Shown: in pieces, positions 1 through 9,045 of the stretch
How positions within the stretch are numbered: position 1 is the first letter of the stretch
Layout: every line of letters begins with the position of its first letter
Source: Terrimonas sp964445775
GTDB lineage: Bacteria; Bacteroidota; Bacteroidia; Chitinophagales; Chitinophagaceae
Direction of reading: 5' to 3'
Assembly: GCA_964445775.1 (NCBI GenBank)
Contig: CAYUMH010000005.1
Coordinates: 43,485-107,484, forward strand
DNA length: 64,000 nucleotides
The notes under the pieces: model-generated
The model's input: only the letters and a program-made list of their open reading frames with translations
What the model was told of the DNA's origin: nothing
Databases searched by the model: none
Program-made: the position numbers and the translations under genes

Positions 1-1080
1 TTTAATGCCATTGTTGAAAATGGTTCCTTTATGCGCATTAGCCGGTACTATCCTCATTTTGGATATGTACTGGAAAATGAAATGGATGATGAAGCAGCCA
101 GAAAAAAATATAAGTTGGGAGCCAAATCAGCACTTACTGCCTTTGACGCACCAAAGACTGCCAATAATGATTTCATTATGCTCGATATGACGATCTCTAC
201 ATCAGGCAATCAAACGGCCCTTGGCGTTGGAGAGTTAGCCAAAAACTGGAAACAAGAAAACAGGAATTATTTTCAGTACAAAACCAATGACCCCATTCCG
301 TTCCGGTTTGGTATATCTTCTGCTCAATACGCCATAAAAAAAGAAAACTATAAAGGAAAAAGTTTTGAAATCTATTATCACCCAACACATGCAGAGAATG
401 TAGATCATCTTATGAATAACGCACGGCTAACCATGGATTATTGCGAAACAAATTTTGGAAACTATCCATTTAAAACCATCCGGTTTGCAGAAGTATCGGG
501 CTTTACCAGTGGCTTTGCCGCTACGGCTTATCCTGCTACCATCTACATGACAGAAAACATGGTTTTTCACTCCAATATTAAAGCCGATAAACAACAGGAC
601 GTGATCAATGAATTAGCCGGGCATGAATTAGCTCATATGTGGTGGGGCAATAGTCAAATAAATCCTGACGACAGAGATGGATCGGCCATGCTTACCGAAA
701 CATTGGCCATGTATACCGAAATGATGTTGCTCAAAAAAATGCATGGTAAAGAAAAAATGTTGGATCGCATAAAAATGCACCTCGATATTTATTCCTTCAG
801 CAAAGGCTTTTCAATAGAACAACCGTTGTATAAGGTTCAGGCAGGAGACACTCATGTATCCTATTCAAAAGGAGCCGTGGTGATGTATCTTTTAAGTGAA
901 TTAATAGGTGAGCAAAAATTAAATGAGGTGCTGAGAAGTTTTATGGAGAAACATAGATTCCCGAATCCAAAACCCGTTTCAACAGATTTCTTAACAGAGC
1001 TATACCGTTTAACGGACCCCTCCGTTCATGCTAAAATAGATACATTGTTTAAAAAAACCGAGCCGCTAAGTGTGGAATGA
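1..1080 (+). CDS. M1-family metallopeptidase, C-terminal part (5' end outside window)
   Basis: The reading frame is open from the first base, so the N-terminus lies outside the window; 359 residues are visible. A gluzincin zinc motif HELAH is at visible residues 208-212, followed by MWWG, and Glu233 in LTETLAMYTE is the likely third zinc ligand. A Tyr in SYSKGAVVMYLL matches the catalytic tyrosine region of M1 aminopeptidases. The HEXXH-to-Glu spacing (20 residues between) is slightly longer than the 18 of classic aminopeptidase N. In Bacteroidota this C-terminal sequence type is often fused to an ABC-transporter permease half of about 1,200 residues in total; whether that holds here cannot be seen. 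The product would cleave N-terminal residues from peptides, probably in the periplasm. The gene ends in TGA and the next gene is convergent. Confidence 0.85.
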   Translation, partial: FNAIVENGSFMRISRYYPHFGYVLENEMDDEAARKKYKLGAKSALTAFDAPKTANNDFIMLDMTISTSGNQTALGVGELAKNWKQENRNYFQYKTNDPIPFRFGISSAQYAIKKENYKGKSFEIYYHPTHAENVDHLMNNARLTMDYCETNFGNYPFKTIRFAEVSGFTSGFAATAYPATIYMTENMVFHSNIKADKQQDVINELAGHELAHMWWGNSQINPDDRDGSAMLTETLAMYTEMMLLKKMHGKEKMLDRIKMHLDIYSFSKGFSIEQPLYKVQAGDTHVSYSKGAVVMYLLSELIGEQKLNEVLRSFMEKHRFPNPKPVSTDFLTELYRLTDPSVHAKIDTLFKKTEPLSVE

Positions 1081-1231
1081 ACATTAATACCGGAAAACGC
1101 TTCCAGGTACTAGTGTGTTTTCAAACTGGGTCGGGGCTTCAACACTTGGGGCTACTATATTAATTAGTGTTAAGCGCAACAGTTTCCCCAATCTTTGTTT
1201 TTATGACTAACCGGTGAATAGGTTTCCTTAT

Positions 1232-1894
1232 TTACCTGTTGTTCGTAAAATCTTCCAGTTCCTCAAGGTATTCTTTTGCATAGACAACCGAATTCCATTC
1301 TTTTCCAAGTAAAGCCCTGAACCATTTTTTTTCTGCATTTTTCAGACGTATGTTTTTGTATAGCCAGGCCGCTGCAAATACCGATACTAATGTAATAGGA
1401 AATGCCGTTATCCAAAAAGAATAGCCCTGTTTCATCCAGGCATTGCTCCAAAAAAAGGTGGTATAAAATGGAAGCTGTAACCACAATATCCGCAAAACAG
1501 ATAAAGTAGAGATTTGCAGGCGGGTAAGTTTTTGCTGGGCCTCAACAATTTTCTCCGTATAATTGATCTTATTGATCAGCATGATGTGTTTGATATATAC
1601 AGCCATAGCCACCGTCGTAAACAACATGATCATGCCCAGTGAAATTGTAAAGAACAGGTTTTCTAATTGATTTCCCCATACCAATACACCTAGCAAAACA
1701 ACCCAGATAAACCCGAGTACAATGGCCGTTTTTTTAAACTTTGCCAGCCCGGTGAGTTTGGATTGTGCCCTGTGCTTTTGCAGGTACTCAAAGGTTTTTA
1801 TGTTTACGGCCCAGGATTGGAGGTTCAGCATATCCGCCTGATTCATTTTCTCATGGCAGGAGTTCCACATTAATTTTAATTCCTTGTCTTCCAT
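1232..1894 (-). CDS. Four-helix membrane protein, probable partner of the adjacent ECF sigma factor
   Basis: The 220-residue protein has a charged cytoplasmic N-terminus (1-55) and four hydrophobic segments at about 56-74, 81-104, 133-153 and 158-180, with a charged C-terminal tail. I do not recognise a named domain. It starts 5 bases after the stop of the ECF sigma gene, so the two are almost certainly co-transcribed. In Bacteroidota a membrane protein in this position is often the gene's anti-sigma or sensor partner, but no zinc-binding anti-sigma motif (HxxxCxxC) is visible, so that role is inferred from position only. A possible alternative is an unrelated stress membrane protein. The CHEK stretch near residue 13 is not enough to call an anti-sigma domain. 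Confidence 0.7.
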   Translation of the reverse strand: MEDKELKLMWNSCHEKMNQADMLNLQSWAVNIKTFEYLQKHRAQSKLTGLAKFKKTAIVLGFIWVVLLGVLVWGNQLENLFFTISLGMIMLFTTVAMAVYIKHIMLINKINYTEKIVEAQQKLTRLQISTLSVLRILWLQLPFYTTFFWSNAWMKQGYSFWITAFPITLVSVFAAAWLYKNIRLKNAEKKWFRALLGKEWNSVVYAKEYLEELEDFTNNR

Positions 1895-1899
1895 TGTTC

Positions 1900-2403
1900 T
1901 TAATTTACAGGATTAATATTCTTTTTTAGCTTCTCTTTTATACGGCTTAGTTTAGTGGCTACATTGGTTTCCGTGATGCCGATAATATCCGCGATTTCTT
2001 TGTAAGTCCTGCCTTCCAGGTAGAGCAGTATCAGCGCCCTATCGAGTTCTTTTAATTTAAGGATCTCCTGGTGCAGCAGCCTGGATTGCTCGTCCATCTG
2101 CAGATCCCATTTGTCCTCGATGTCAATAGTCTTTTCACTGTAGATTATAGGGCCATTGATCTTTTTTTGTGCTACACGGTAAAAACTGATAGCTACATTA
2201 AGACCGACACGGTACATCCAGGTAGAAAATTTAAAAGCAGGGTTAAACCCTCTCCTTCCTTTCCAGAGTGTATATATAATTTCCTGGTACAGGTCTTCCC
2301 GTTCGCTTTTATAAGAGCAATATATATTGCATATCCTGATGATGATACCTTTATGTTGTTCGATCAACTGTAAAAAACGCTCTTCTTCCGTTTGCATAGC
2401 CAT
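1900..2403 (-). CDS. ECF-type RNA polymerase sigma factor
   Basis: The 167-residue protein has the two-domain layout of group IV sigma factors. Region 2 is at about residues 10-75, with SEREDLYQEIIYTLWKG as the region 2.2 core-binding helix and FSTWMYRVGLNVAISFYR as regions 2.3-2.4. Region 4 is at about 115-163 and contains a helix-turn-helix, YKEIADIIGITETNVATKLSRI, that would read the -35 element. It directs RNA polymerase to a small regulon, normally under control of a membrane partner; the 220-residue membrane protein encoded 5 bases downstream is the obvious candidate. The first Met is used here, but Met3 (2397) is equally possible. This gene is separate from the FecI-type sigma gene at 15.9 kb. 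Confidence 0.9.
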   Translation of the reverse strand: MAMQTEEERFLQLIEQHKGIIIRICNIYCSYKSEREDLYQEIIYTLWKGRRGFNPAFKFSTWMYRVGLNVAISFYRVAQKKINGPIIYSEKTIDIEDKWDLQMDEQSRLLHQEILKLKELDRALILLYLEGRTYKEIADIIGITETNVATKLSRIKEKLKKNINPVN

Positions 2404-3000
2404 TCGGCTTTAGGTTTATATATATGATACGCAGGAAAAGCTTAAAAATCACATTTTCGGCTAAGTTTTTTTTAAATGCCCGTTAAATCCGGTTAAGTAC
2501 AGGATATTCAGAATTTCCATAGCCCGGGAATTTGGGGTTCGGGATGCATCGTTTTTTGTTAAGCAGGACATTTGTTTGATAGTACCGTTGGCGGACATAA
2601 AATAAGCAGAGACCATTTTATTCCTGCATCCGCTAATCCTGTGCGGGTTTGCATAAGCCACCAAAAACCTGTTGGTTTACTATATGTGCTTACCTTAAAA
2701 AAGTAAGGCCCCGAATGGGGCCGTTTACTTCATTGGTCAAAAGATGTTGAACACTAAAATCTGTGTGTTTTCAAAGCGTTAACCTCGACCTGATTTTTAT
2801 ATAGGATAATGAATTAACCGATGCTGTCAATACAATACCGCTAGCGGAATTATAATAACCTCCCCGGTCCGGTGTTCACACAGGTTATCAAAAATGGATA
2901 TGGGACGCTGCAATGCAGGCATAGTATAAAACATATTGCTTAACGGAGTACTTAACACAAGATTAAATGGTATTTGCGTTAATGTCCGCCGCATTTATTT
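2404..3000. other. Intergenic region, no supported gene
   Basis: About 600 bases lie between the two divergently read flanks (ECF sigma start and AraC regulator end). A 67-codon minus-strand reading frame (2461-2664) has no recognisable motif and no family resemblance, so it is not called. The only clear structure is the hairpin listed at 2701-2730. No tRNA-like fold or riboswitch was seen. Confidence 0.6.
2701..2730 (-). terminator. Hairpin with T-tract on the minus strand, likely terminator
   Basis: GGCCCC (2707-2712) pairs with GGGGCC (2717-2722) around a GAAT loop, extended by AAGTAA pairing with TTACTT across a two-base bulge. Read on the minus strand, the stem is followed by a run of T, as in an intrinsic terminator. 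It would end transcription coming from the AraC gene, although it lies about 270 bases past that stop codon. Confidence 0.55.
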
Positions 3001-3942
3001 TCACAAGCTTGATTGCATCATCATTTCCTGGGGAAATTTCTTCCAGGAATTATTATTTACATTTTTTCTCCGGTATTCTTTAGGCGCAATACCTGTATAT
3101 CTTTTGAAAAATCGCCCGAACAGAGATTGATTGGCAAACCCTAACTGATCTGAAACCACCGCAACAGTTGCATCTATCTCTGTCAGCAAAATTTTTGCCT
3201 CGTGTATGGTACGTTCAGCAATTAGTGTATGCGGAATTTTACCGGTAGAATCCTTGACAACTTTTGAAAGATGACGGGCGCTTATACCCAGTACGGAAGC
3301 ATAATACTTTACCGTTTTTTCATCTTTATATTTATTAGATACCAATGTAAGGAACATCTCTGTTAACTCTTTACTTCGTTTACGGCCGGCCAATTCATTT
3401 TTTTCTAAAAAAATAAATGGAAAAAGATCATATATAAACGAAAGAAAACCATGTGCAAGACTTTCTTCATACAAGGGCGTTTGCTGTGACCGCCTGGCTT
3501 TCATTTGTAAAGAAACCATCATGTCATGAAAATACCTTGCTTTATCCGGTGTAAACGCTACAGCCGCTCCTTTCCCGCCGGATAACCTGTTCTTGTGCAA
3601 AAGCAATCCCACAAGCCCGGCTTTTTCGGCATAATCCAGGGTAAAGGTCATAGCCGAAAAGGTAAAAGAATCGCTTATGGTTATTACTTCATAAAGCATG
3701 TCGTGAAATCCAAAAAAAAGATTTCCTTCCTCCATATTATAATCGCACATATTGTACCGCATATGTATACTTCCGCTTCTTACAAGTATAACAACAAGAA
3801 GATCCGGACGAAAGACTTTTTGTTCACTGGAAAAGTCATACCCTCCATCAAAAAAATGAATACTATCCCGGGATAGATTCTCTTTTTTAACCATCAGCAC
3901 ATCATGAATGGTTGAAAAATGATTCTCTTCTTGCCAATTCAT
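3001..3942 (-). CDS. AraC-family transcriptional regulator
   Basis: The 313-residue protein has an N-terminal cupin-like sensing half and a C-terminal AraC-type double helix-turn-helix at about 200-296. The first helix-turn-helix contains VLGISARHLSKVVKDSTG and the second VAVVSDQLGFANQSLFGRFFKRYTGIAPKEYRR, which matches the conserved end of the AraC domain. The N-terminal part (MRYNMCDYNMEEGNLFFG) resembles the AraC ligand-binding fold seen in many Bacteroidota regulators. The DNA target and effector are not visible. It is transcribed alone on the minus strand, with 750 bases of gene-free DNA upstream, so its own promoter and possible target sites lie there. It is not obviously linked to a neighbouring metabolic gene. 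Confidence 0.9.
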   Translation of the reverse strand: MNWQEENHFSTIHDVLMVKKENLSRDSIHFFDGGYDFSSEQKVFRPDLLVVILVRSGSIHMRYNMCDYNMEEGNLFFGFHDMLYEVITISDSFTFSAMTFTLDYAEKAGLVGLLLHKNRLSGGKGAAVAFTPDKARYFHDMMVSLQMKARRSQQTPLYEESLAHGFLSFIYDLFPFIFLEKNELAGRKRSKELTEMFLTLVSNKYKDEKTVKYYASVLGISARHLSKVVKDSTGKIPHTLIAERTIHEAKILLTEIDATVAVVSDQLGFANQSLFGRFFKRYTGIAPKEYRRKNVNNNSWKKFPQEMMMQSSL

Positions 3943-4692
3943 ACAGGTTGTTTTACAAAAGGTTATAATTTTATATCAAACATTTTTAATATGTTCCCGG
4001 GATAAATTGCCTCGTCATAATGATTAATTATGGTGACCCGGGTATTTAAAAGCGTTAATACATATGCTGAAAATGTAATTTGTTTTTACAATATGAATGG
4101 CAGTAATACTCAGCCATACTGTTGATCAACATAAGTATTACATGTCTCAATTATTCAGCAAAATAAGATCATTCTTAGTTATCAAAAAATGACTGAAATC
4201 TGTCATTTTTTGATATTTCCATGCCTGATTTTAAGCAGGTACTTCGCTAAAAAACTGATAACTAATACCGAATATGCGTTATAGTAACTTTCTTTTATAC
4301 AAATTTCTGTTTGCGTATTCCAGGGGTCTTGTATTGCCCGGTAATGAGTACTGATTCTTCATAATAACTAGCCTTATATCAAATTGTTATAAATGTTTTA
4401 CCTGACATTCAACAGATTGAAAAAGTTGCCATTGGCTTTTTTCTGATATATGCCCAATTACCGCAAAATGACCATAGAAATGGCCAGCGAAAACACAAGT
4501 ACAATGACCATCTGCACCCGTAATTGTATGCACAAAGTGCTGAGGCCTTAAATGACCAGTTGCGCCCATTGACCGGCAGTATAACCTGTTATTAATAAAC
4601 CCTCAATGAATGATATATTATCCCCTGTTATTTTTCGCATGCAGCTACTTATAGCTTTTGCCGGCAATACCATAGTGAATCGTTAGCATCCC
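3943..4692. other. Long intergenic region
   Basis: Some 750 AT-rich bases separate the AraC gene start from the end of the retropepsin-like gene. The notable element is the perfect inverted repeat at 4180-4215. A 60-codon minus-strand frame at 4387-4569 is His-rich, has no family resemblance and is not called. The promoter of the AraC gene must lie near 3943-4050, but no convincing TAnnTTTG box was found there. Confidence 0.6.
4180..4215. repeat. Perfect 14-bp inverted repeat with 8-base loop
   Basis: The arm TATCAAAAAATGAC (4180-4193) is exactly complementary to GTCATTTTTTGATA (4202-4215), with TGAAATCT between. The arms contain A6 and T6 runs, so the transcript could form a hairpin in either direction. 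It may be a terminator or an operator; it sits about 240 bases upstream of the AraC gene start and about 480 bases past the end of the retropepsin gene. Confidence 0.6.
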
Positions 4693-5931
4693 CTATTCTA
4701 CACGCCTATTACTTAAAGCCACATACTTATCCATCAGGTTAATGGTAAAATTATAGCGTGAAATAAATTTTATGCCCAGTGAACCATCCACCCCTTGTCG
4801 TCCCGCAGAGGTACGGTCAACACTTCCCATCAATGCAACCGGGAAATGCGATATGTTGATGGCCGGTAGTATTTGTAACAAGTCCGCCTTACCAAAAAAT
4901 ACCGGCGAGTTAACTCCCAAACTTACTGTTGAGCCTGTAGAATCAACCTGGAAGTTATCAACCAGCAGCTTGTGCTTTAATACAAATGGCCTGAAAACAA
5001 TTAACTCATAATCCGCTCCGGTATCTAAGATAAACCAGGCTTTTAACGGCTTATCTTTATGCATATTAAGGATGGCGCTCATGCGTATATTACCGGTAGT
5101 TACATCAACCGGTATAACCTGCTCATTGGATTTTAGGGTAAATTGTCCGAAAGAATAAAGTATTATTTCTTTTCTGCTGTAATTTACCTGCGTTATATAG
5201 CGCCGGGTAATAGTATTGCCAATAATTCCATCAGTACCATCCGCCGGTTTATTAAATACAGCAATACTTTGCCGGTCAACAGTAAACCCGTTCAGGTGAA
5301 CATTGTTATTACCTGATACTTCAATATTAATATTCCCTCCTACGACCGCTGCTTGTTTGCTATGCGAAATTCTCAGGCCTATACTATCAGCCTGCGATTT
5401 ATCCAACATCATGCCATCTGCGCCCGTATCGAAAAGCAACCGCAGCGGGCGCTTGCTCTCATTGACAGTAACCGTTATAATGATGGAGCCATTTCTTTCT
5501 TCAAAAGGAATTACAGCGACTTCCCTGGCTGCAGCTCCCCGGTTCATACCATATAACCGGTCTGCCAAATCGAATCGTAATAGTTGTAAATGCTCGTTTA
5601 AATATATATTACCGGTTTCTTTTTCAGCCCCGTGTATTATAACGTTGACAACCCATTCGGTACCCTGACGTTGCGCATGCTGATAGCTCAGCGAATCTAA
5701 ACGATAACTTTTTAGCACAGTGTTTAAGCACTCCGTAGCCGCTGTACCCATATAAGCAGCAACGGAAAAGTCTTCGGCAAGATATGGCTTTAGTACACTA
5801 TCGGTACGGGCAGCAAATGCTCCGTTGAACGCTGTTATGCGTTGTTTAATTGCTTCAGGCTGTGCAATTGCCGGCGCCTGGAAAAAAAATAGCATCAGCC
5901 CTATGAATAACCTGGAAAAAAAATGTTGCAT
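4693..5931 (-). CDS. Secreted retropepsin-like aspartic protease
   Basis: The 412-residue protein starts with a signal peptide (about 1-23, ending AIAQ). Residues 26-125 resemble an NTF2/SnoaL-like domain. Two aspartyl-protease-like lobes follow, each with a DTGA active-site motif: Asp168 in LLFDTGADGMML and Asp303 in WFILDTGADYELIV, each in the hydrophobic-hydrophobic-DTG context of retropepsin-type proteases. Two intact DTGA motifs in one chain suggest a self-contained two-lobed enzyme. It is the last gene of the minus-strand SusC/SusD locus, 160 bases after the TlpA gene, and may have its own promoter. It would act in the periplasm or outside the cell. Its substrate is unknown; processing of imported peptides is an inference from context. 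Confidence 0.8.
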   Translation of the reverse strand: MQHFFSRLFIGLMLFFFQAPAIAQPEAIKQRITAFNGAFAARTDSVLKPYLAEDFSVAAYMGTAATECLNTVLKSYRLDSLSYQHAQRQGTEWVVNVIIHGAEKETGNIYLNEHLQLLRFDLADRLYGMNRGAAAREVAVIPFEERNGSIIITVTVNESKRPLRLLFDTGADGMMLDKSQADSIGLRISHSKQAAVVGGNINIEVSGNNNVHLNGFTVDRQSIAVFNKPADGTDGIIGNTITRRYITQVNYSRKEIILYSFGQFTLKSNEQVIPVDVTTGNIRMSAILNMHKDKPLKAWFILDTGADYELIVFRPFVLKHKLLVDNFQVDSTGSTVSLGVNSPVFFGKADLLQILPAINISHFPVALMGSVDRTSAGRQGVDGSLGIKFISRYNFTINLMDKYVALSNRRVE

Positions 5932-6091
5932 TATTATGTTCTGTTTACCCTAAAGAAATCGACACGTCGTCCGGACAGTACTATTTGTTGTATATGAATA
6001 CCCTGCTTTATTAGTCCACAAAAACCTAATGCAATAGCTGTTCCTGTGTAATCCTATAAGCTATTTATAAGTCGTTGTACCCTTCCTTCGC

Positions 6092-7465
6092 CTACAAATA
6101 TTTCTCCAACAAAGGTTTCAGGTCCGGCGAAGATGGGCGTGGTGCATCTACCGTAACGATTTTTCCTTCTTTATCAAAAACCAAAAACCGGGGTATGCCA
6201 GTGATCTTATAGTATTTGGTAATATCGCTCCAACCTTTGGCAAATAACTGTATGCCTCCCAAACTTTGATCGGCAATCATTTGTTTCCATTTGTCCTTGT
6301 CTTTTTCTTCATCTACCGAAATGCTGACAATAGCCACATCTTTACCCTTCATTTCTTCTTCCAGTTTTTTCAAATGCGGGATTTCTACTTTACAAGGACT
6401 GCACCAGGTAGCCCAGGTATCTATCAATACAACCCTCCCTTTCAAATCAGAAAAAGCGACCATTTTTCCTTCCTTATCTTCAAACTTAAAATCGTAACCC
6501 TTATCTCCCGGTTTTAAGGTGGCTAATGCAGCATTGATCTGAAATTCCCTTTGTTGCTGAACATCGGTAAGAATGAATTCCTCTACACCGTTTTTATATT
6601 CAATATACTTTCCATAATCTTTTATGATACTTGCCTGGCTTAAGGCAAAATCACCTTTTAATGTATCGTTACTGATCAATGCAAATACCTGCTTTACCCC
6701 TTCCAGTCCTGTTTTAGGTTTTTCACCGTCTTTCATTTGGTCACGCATCAGTATCGTTGAAAATGCACGCATACCCCAGGGGTAGGAATATGCATTTTTA
6801 GTTGCCGGGAACAGGCTGTTAACAGAAATAGTTGAATAATATGCCGGAAGTTCTTCTTTGTCGGGATGTGCGCTGCGGGGCGTATGTAAAAAATTAACAG
6901 CCAAAAACGCCAGATCTAATTTTACAATGTCCCTGATAGCAGCGTCAAATTTTTTGTTGCCGGTAGCTTTGAGTGCTGCCAGCCAGGTCTTTGTTTTTGC
7001 CTGCAGCTTAACAAGTTCAGGAAAAAAATCTACATAAGTGCTATTGTTTCTATTAAAATAAATTGATTTCCACTCTGCCAGCCACGCCATTTTATACCAC
7101 TGCGTCAGCACCTGGTTTTCTTTAGAATTAAAAGCGCCCGTTAGTGTATAAGTACTATCATTAATTGAAACTGAAAGGCGGTCCCCCGGTTTCAACCAAA
7201 ACTTATAATTCCCTTGCGGTGATAAATCCGTACCGGTTCCAACAACATAAAGACCTTCATACTCCGGGAAAAACCGGAAACCAAATTTACCCTTTTGGTT
7301 TGGCTGGGCCGTAGCAATGGGTTTAACCACTCCATCTGTTACTTTAAAAAGCCCTACCTCTGTACGCTTTTTGTTTGTTAAATTACCCTCAATTGTAACT
7401 GGTTGCTGCGCCATGGTTATTGTAAACCCCAGGTTAAGCAAGAGGACACTGAATATGTTTTTCAT
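6092..7465 (-). CDS. TlpA-family thiol-disulfide oxidoreductase
   Basis: The 457-residue protein has a signal peptide (1-19, ending TMAQ), an N-terminal DUF4369-like beta-rich domain (about 21-115: VTIEGNLTNKKRTEVGLFKV), a helical middle region, and a C-terminal thioredoxin-fold domain from about 325. The active site is WATWCSPC with Cys355 and Cys358, both intact. Proteins of this design reduce or isomerise disulfides in the periplasm and are frequent partners of SusC/SusD loci in Bacteroidota. It lies 52 bases after the PKD-like lipoprotein gene on the same strand, so it is probably in the same transcript. Unlike the related protein encoded at 16.6-17.2 kb, this copy should be redox-active. 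Confidence 0.9.
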   Translation of the reverse strand: MKNIFSVLLLNLGFTITMAQQPVTIEGNLTNKKRTEVGLFKVTDGVVKPIATAQPNQKGKFGFRFFPEYEGLYVVGTGTDLSPQGNYKFWLKPGDRLSVSINDSTYTLTGAFNSKENQVLTQWYKMAWLAEWKSIYFNRNNSTYVDFFPELVKLQAKTKTWLAALKATGNKKFDAAIRDIVKLDLAFLAVNFLHTPRSAHPDKEELPAYYSTISVNSLFPATKNAYSYPWGMRAFSTILMRDQMKDGEKPKTGLEGVKQVFALISNDTLKGDFALSQASIIKDYGKYIEYKNGVEEFILTDVQQQREFQINAALATLKPGDKGYDFKFEDKEGKMVAFSDLKGRVVLIDTWATWCSPCKVEIPHLKKLEEEMKGKDVAIVSISVDEEKDKDKWKQMIADQSLGGIQLFAKGWSDITKYYKITGIPRFLVFDKEGKIVTVDAPRPSSPDLKPLLEKYL

Positions 7466-7517
7466 TTTTTATTGTTACAGAACAGTATTTTCAGATTATC
7501 AATGTTGTTTATAAAAA

Positions 7518-9020
7518 CTAGCGTTCCCGGTAAGTAAAGTTTTTTACCTTACCAAAGCCGCTGAAGGATTGAAACAATGTGAGGTTACCGTTTACCGGGG
7601 GTACAGTGTATAAATGCAGTTCACCGTTTTCGCCGGCAGGCTTTGCCGGATCTTCCACCGTTATCATCAGCTTATCATACCATTGTTGATAATTGGCTCT
7701 CGATCCCCTGTAAATAAACTCCTGGAACTTCATGCAGGTGATCTTTTTATTACCCAGGTCAATCATCAGTTTGGTGGTTTTTAATGACAGGTCATATTCG
7801 TACACTTTGTTACCAATATTGTAAAACAAATAGGGCAGATCTGGATGAAAGGTATAAAAATCGGCCTGTTCTACACCAGGAACCAACACAGGTGCATAAT
7901 AGCTTTGTACATTATTTATTAAAGCAAAGCGGGCTACATATATTTTATTGACAGAATCGGGGTAATACAGCACCGCATATACGTTGTTGGATCCATTTAT
8001 GTTCTCCATAAAACGCAGGTCGCCTTTTACATTATTATAATCGAATAGTGTACCATTATTCATTCTGGTAGCCACCGCCGCACCCCAGGCAAGTTTCATA
8101 AAACGTTTGTTATCTTTATCAAACATAATGGCTCCGTCTGCATTCGTATTTATGGGCGTGGCAAGAAATGGTGCCACTTTGAAGGTGTTAACCTGTCCTG
8201 TTTCTATATTCACCGGCAAACCCATCCTTATCTGAAACACGCGTAAATAATAATATAGGTTATCATCTTCGCCCACCATCCAGGCTGTATTAGTGGCTCC
8301 TTTTAAAAACTTTGCCTTAAATGTCGGGGGCACTGCCCCTCCTGACATTTCATAGGTAATATCATAAGTGAATTGCCAGCCGAAGTTATCCGGCTGAATT
8401 TTACTCGTTTGTGTTTCGGTAAGCAGGTAAATACCCCACATCGTCGGGTCATAATTATAACTTACCACCTGTATGGGCTTTCCCTGGGGTGGCAATGCAG
8501 AACCCACTGTTTTCAATACATCTTTCATCAGCACAAAACTCCCGTTGCGGTAGGAAAGCATATCCAGCCGGGTACTGTCATTTACTTCTGTCAATAACAG
8601 GTATCCTTCGTAAACACTTGTCGAAACCGTTAAATCGAAAGATGCTTTCCAGGTTATGCCGGTTTCTTTATCCGTTACAAACAGGAAAACAGTCCATTTT
8701 AAGGGCTGAAGGGTAACCCCGGGCAGGTCGAGCGTATAGTTAGTGCCCAAATCTTTTACCCTGTCGCCAACCAGTAGGCTGCTTGGTCCAATAGCCTTCC
8801 ACTTATAGGTATATTTTGTTGTATCGCCATTTTTGTCTATTGTGCCGATGATACCGGGAGTAAGTTTGAAGGGTGCTCCAAGCAACACCGTTGTATCTTT
8901 CAATCCTTCAATCGTTACTTCGTTAATCTCGTTATAATCATAATTGCCCAGGTCTTTATAGCAGGAACAGAACAATACGGAAGCAAGAAAAGTAAGTATA
9001 AACAATTTTAAATGTCTCAT
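7518..9020 (-). CDS. PKD-like family lipoprotein of a SusC/SusD locus
   Basis: I chose the ATG at 9020, which gives 500 residues beginning MRHLKLFILTFLASVLFCSC, a typical lipoprotein signal with the lipid-acceptor Cys at 20. An upstream in-frame ATG at 9056 would overlap the preceding gene and hide the signal peptide. The mature start YKDLGNYDYNEINEVTIEGL matches the N-terminus of PKD-like lipoproteins that accompany SusD and DUF4843 proteins in Bacteroidota. The first part (about 30-150) is Ig/PKD-like; the rest looks like a beta-propeller-type fold, with repeated Tyr- and Asp-rich strands. It is probably exposed on the cell surface and helps bind substrate. It follows the DUF4843 gene by 25 bases. 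Confidence 0.8.
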   Translation of the reverse strand: MRHLKLFILTFLASVLFCSCYKDLGNYDYNEINEVTIEGLKDTTVLLGAPFKLTPGIIGTIDKNGDTTKYTYKWKAIGPSSLLVGDRVKDLGTNYTLDLPGVTLQPLKWTVFLFVTDKETGITWKASFDLTVSTSVYEGYLLLTEVNDSTRLDMLSYRNGSFVLMKDVLKTVGSALPPQGKPIQVVSYNYDPTMWGIYLLTETQTSKIQPDNFGWQFTYDITYEMSGGAVPPTFKAKFLKGATNTAWMVGEDDNLYYYLRVFQIRMGLPVNIETGQVNTFKVAPFLATPINTNADGAIMFDKDNKRFMKLAWGAAVATRMNNGTLFDYNNVKGDLRFMENINGSNNVYAVLYYPDSVNKIYVARFALINNVQSYYAPVLVPGVEQADFYTFHPDLPYLFYNIGNKVYEYDLSLKTTKLMIDLGNKKITCMKFQEFIYRGSRANYQQWYDKLMITVEDPAKPAGENGELHLYTVPPVNGNLTLFQSFSGFGKVKNFTYRER

Positions 9021-9045
9021 AATTAACCGTTTTAAATGATCATTT

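Noticed and set aside
2461..2664. 67-codon minus-strand ORF upstream of the ECF sigma gene
   Set aside because: No family resemblance, no promoter or start signal, and it lies between the minus-strand hairpin at 2701-2730 and the start of the sigma gene; likely chance.
4387..4569. 60-codon His-rich minus-strand ORF
   Set aside because: No recognisable motif; the same DNA also gives an open plus-strand frame. No support from context.
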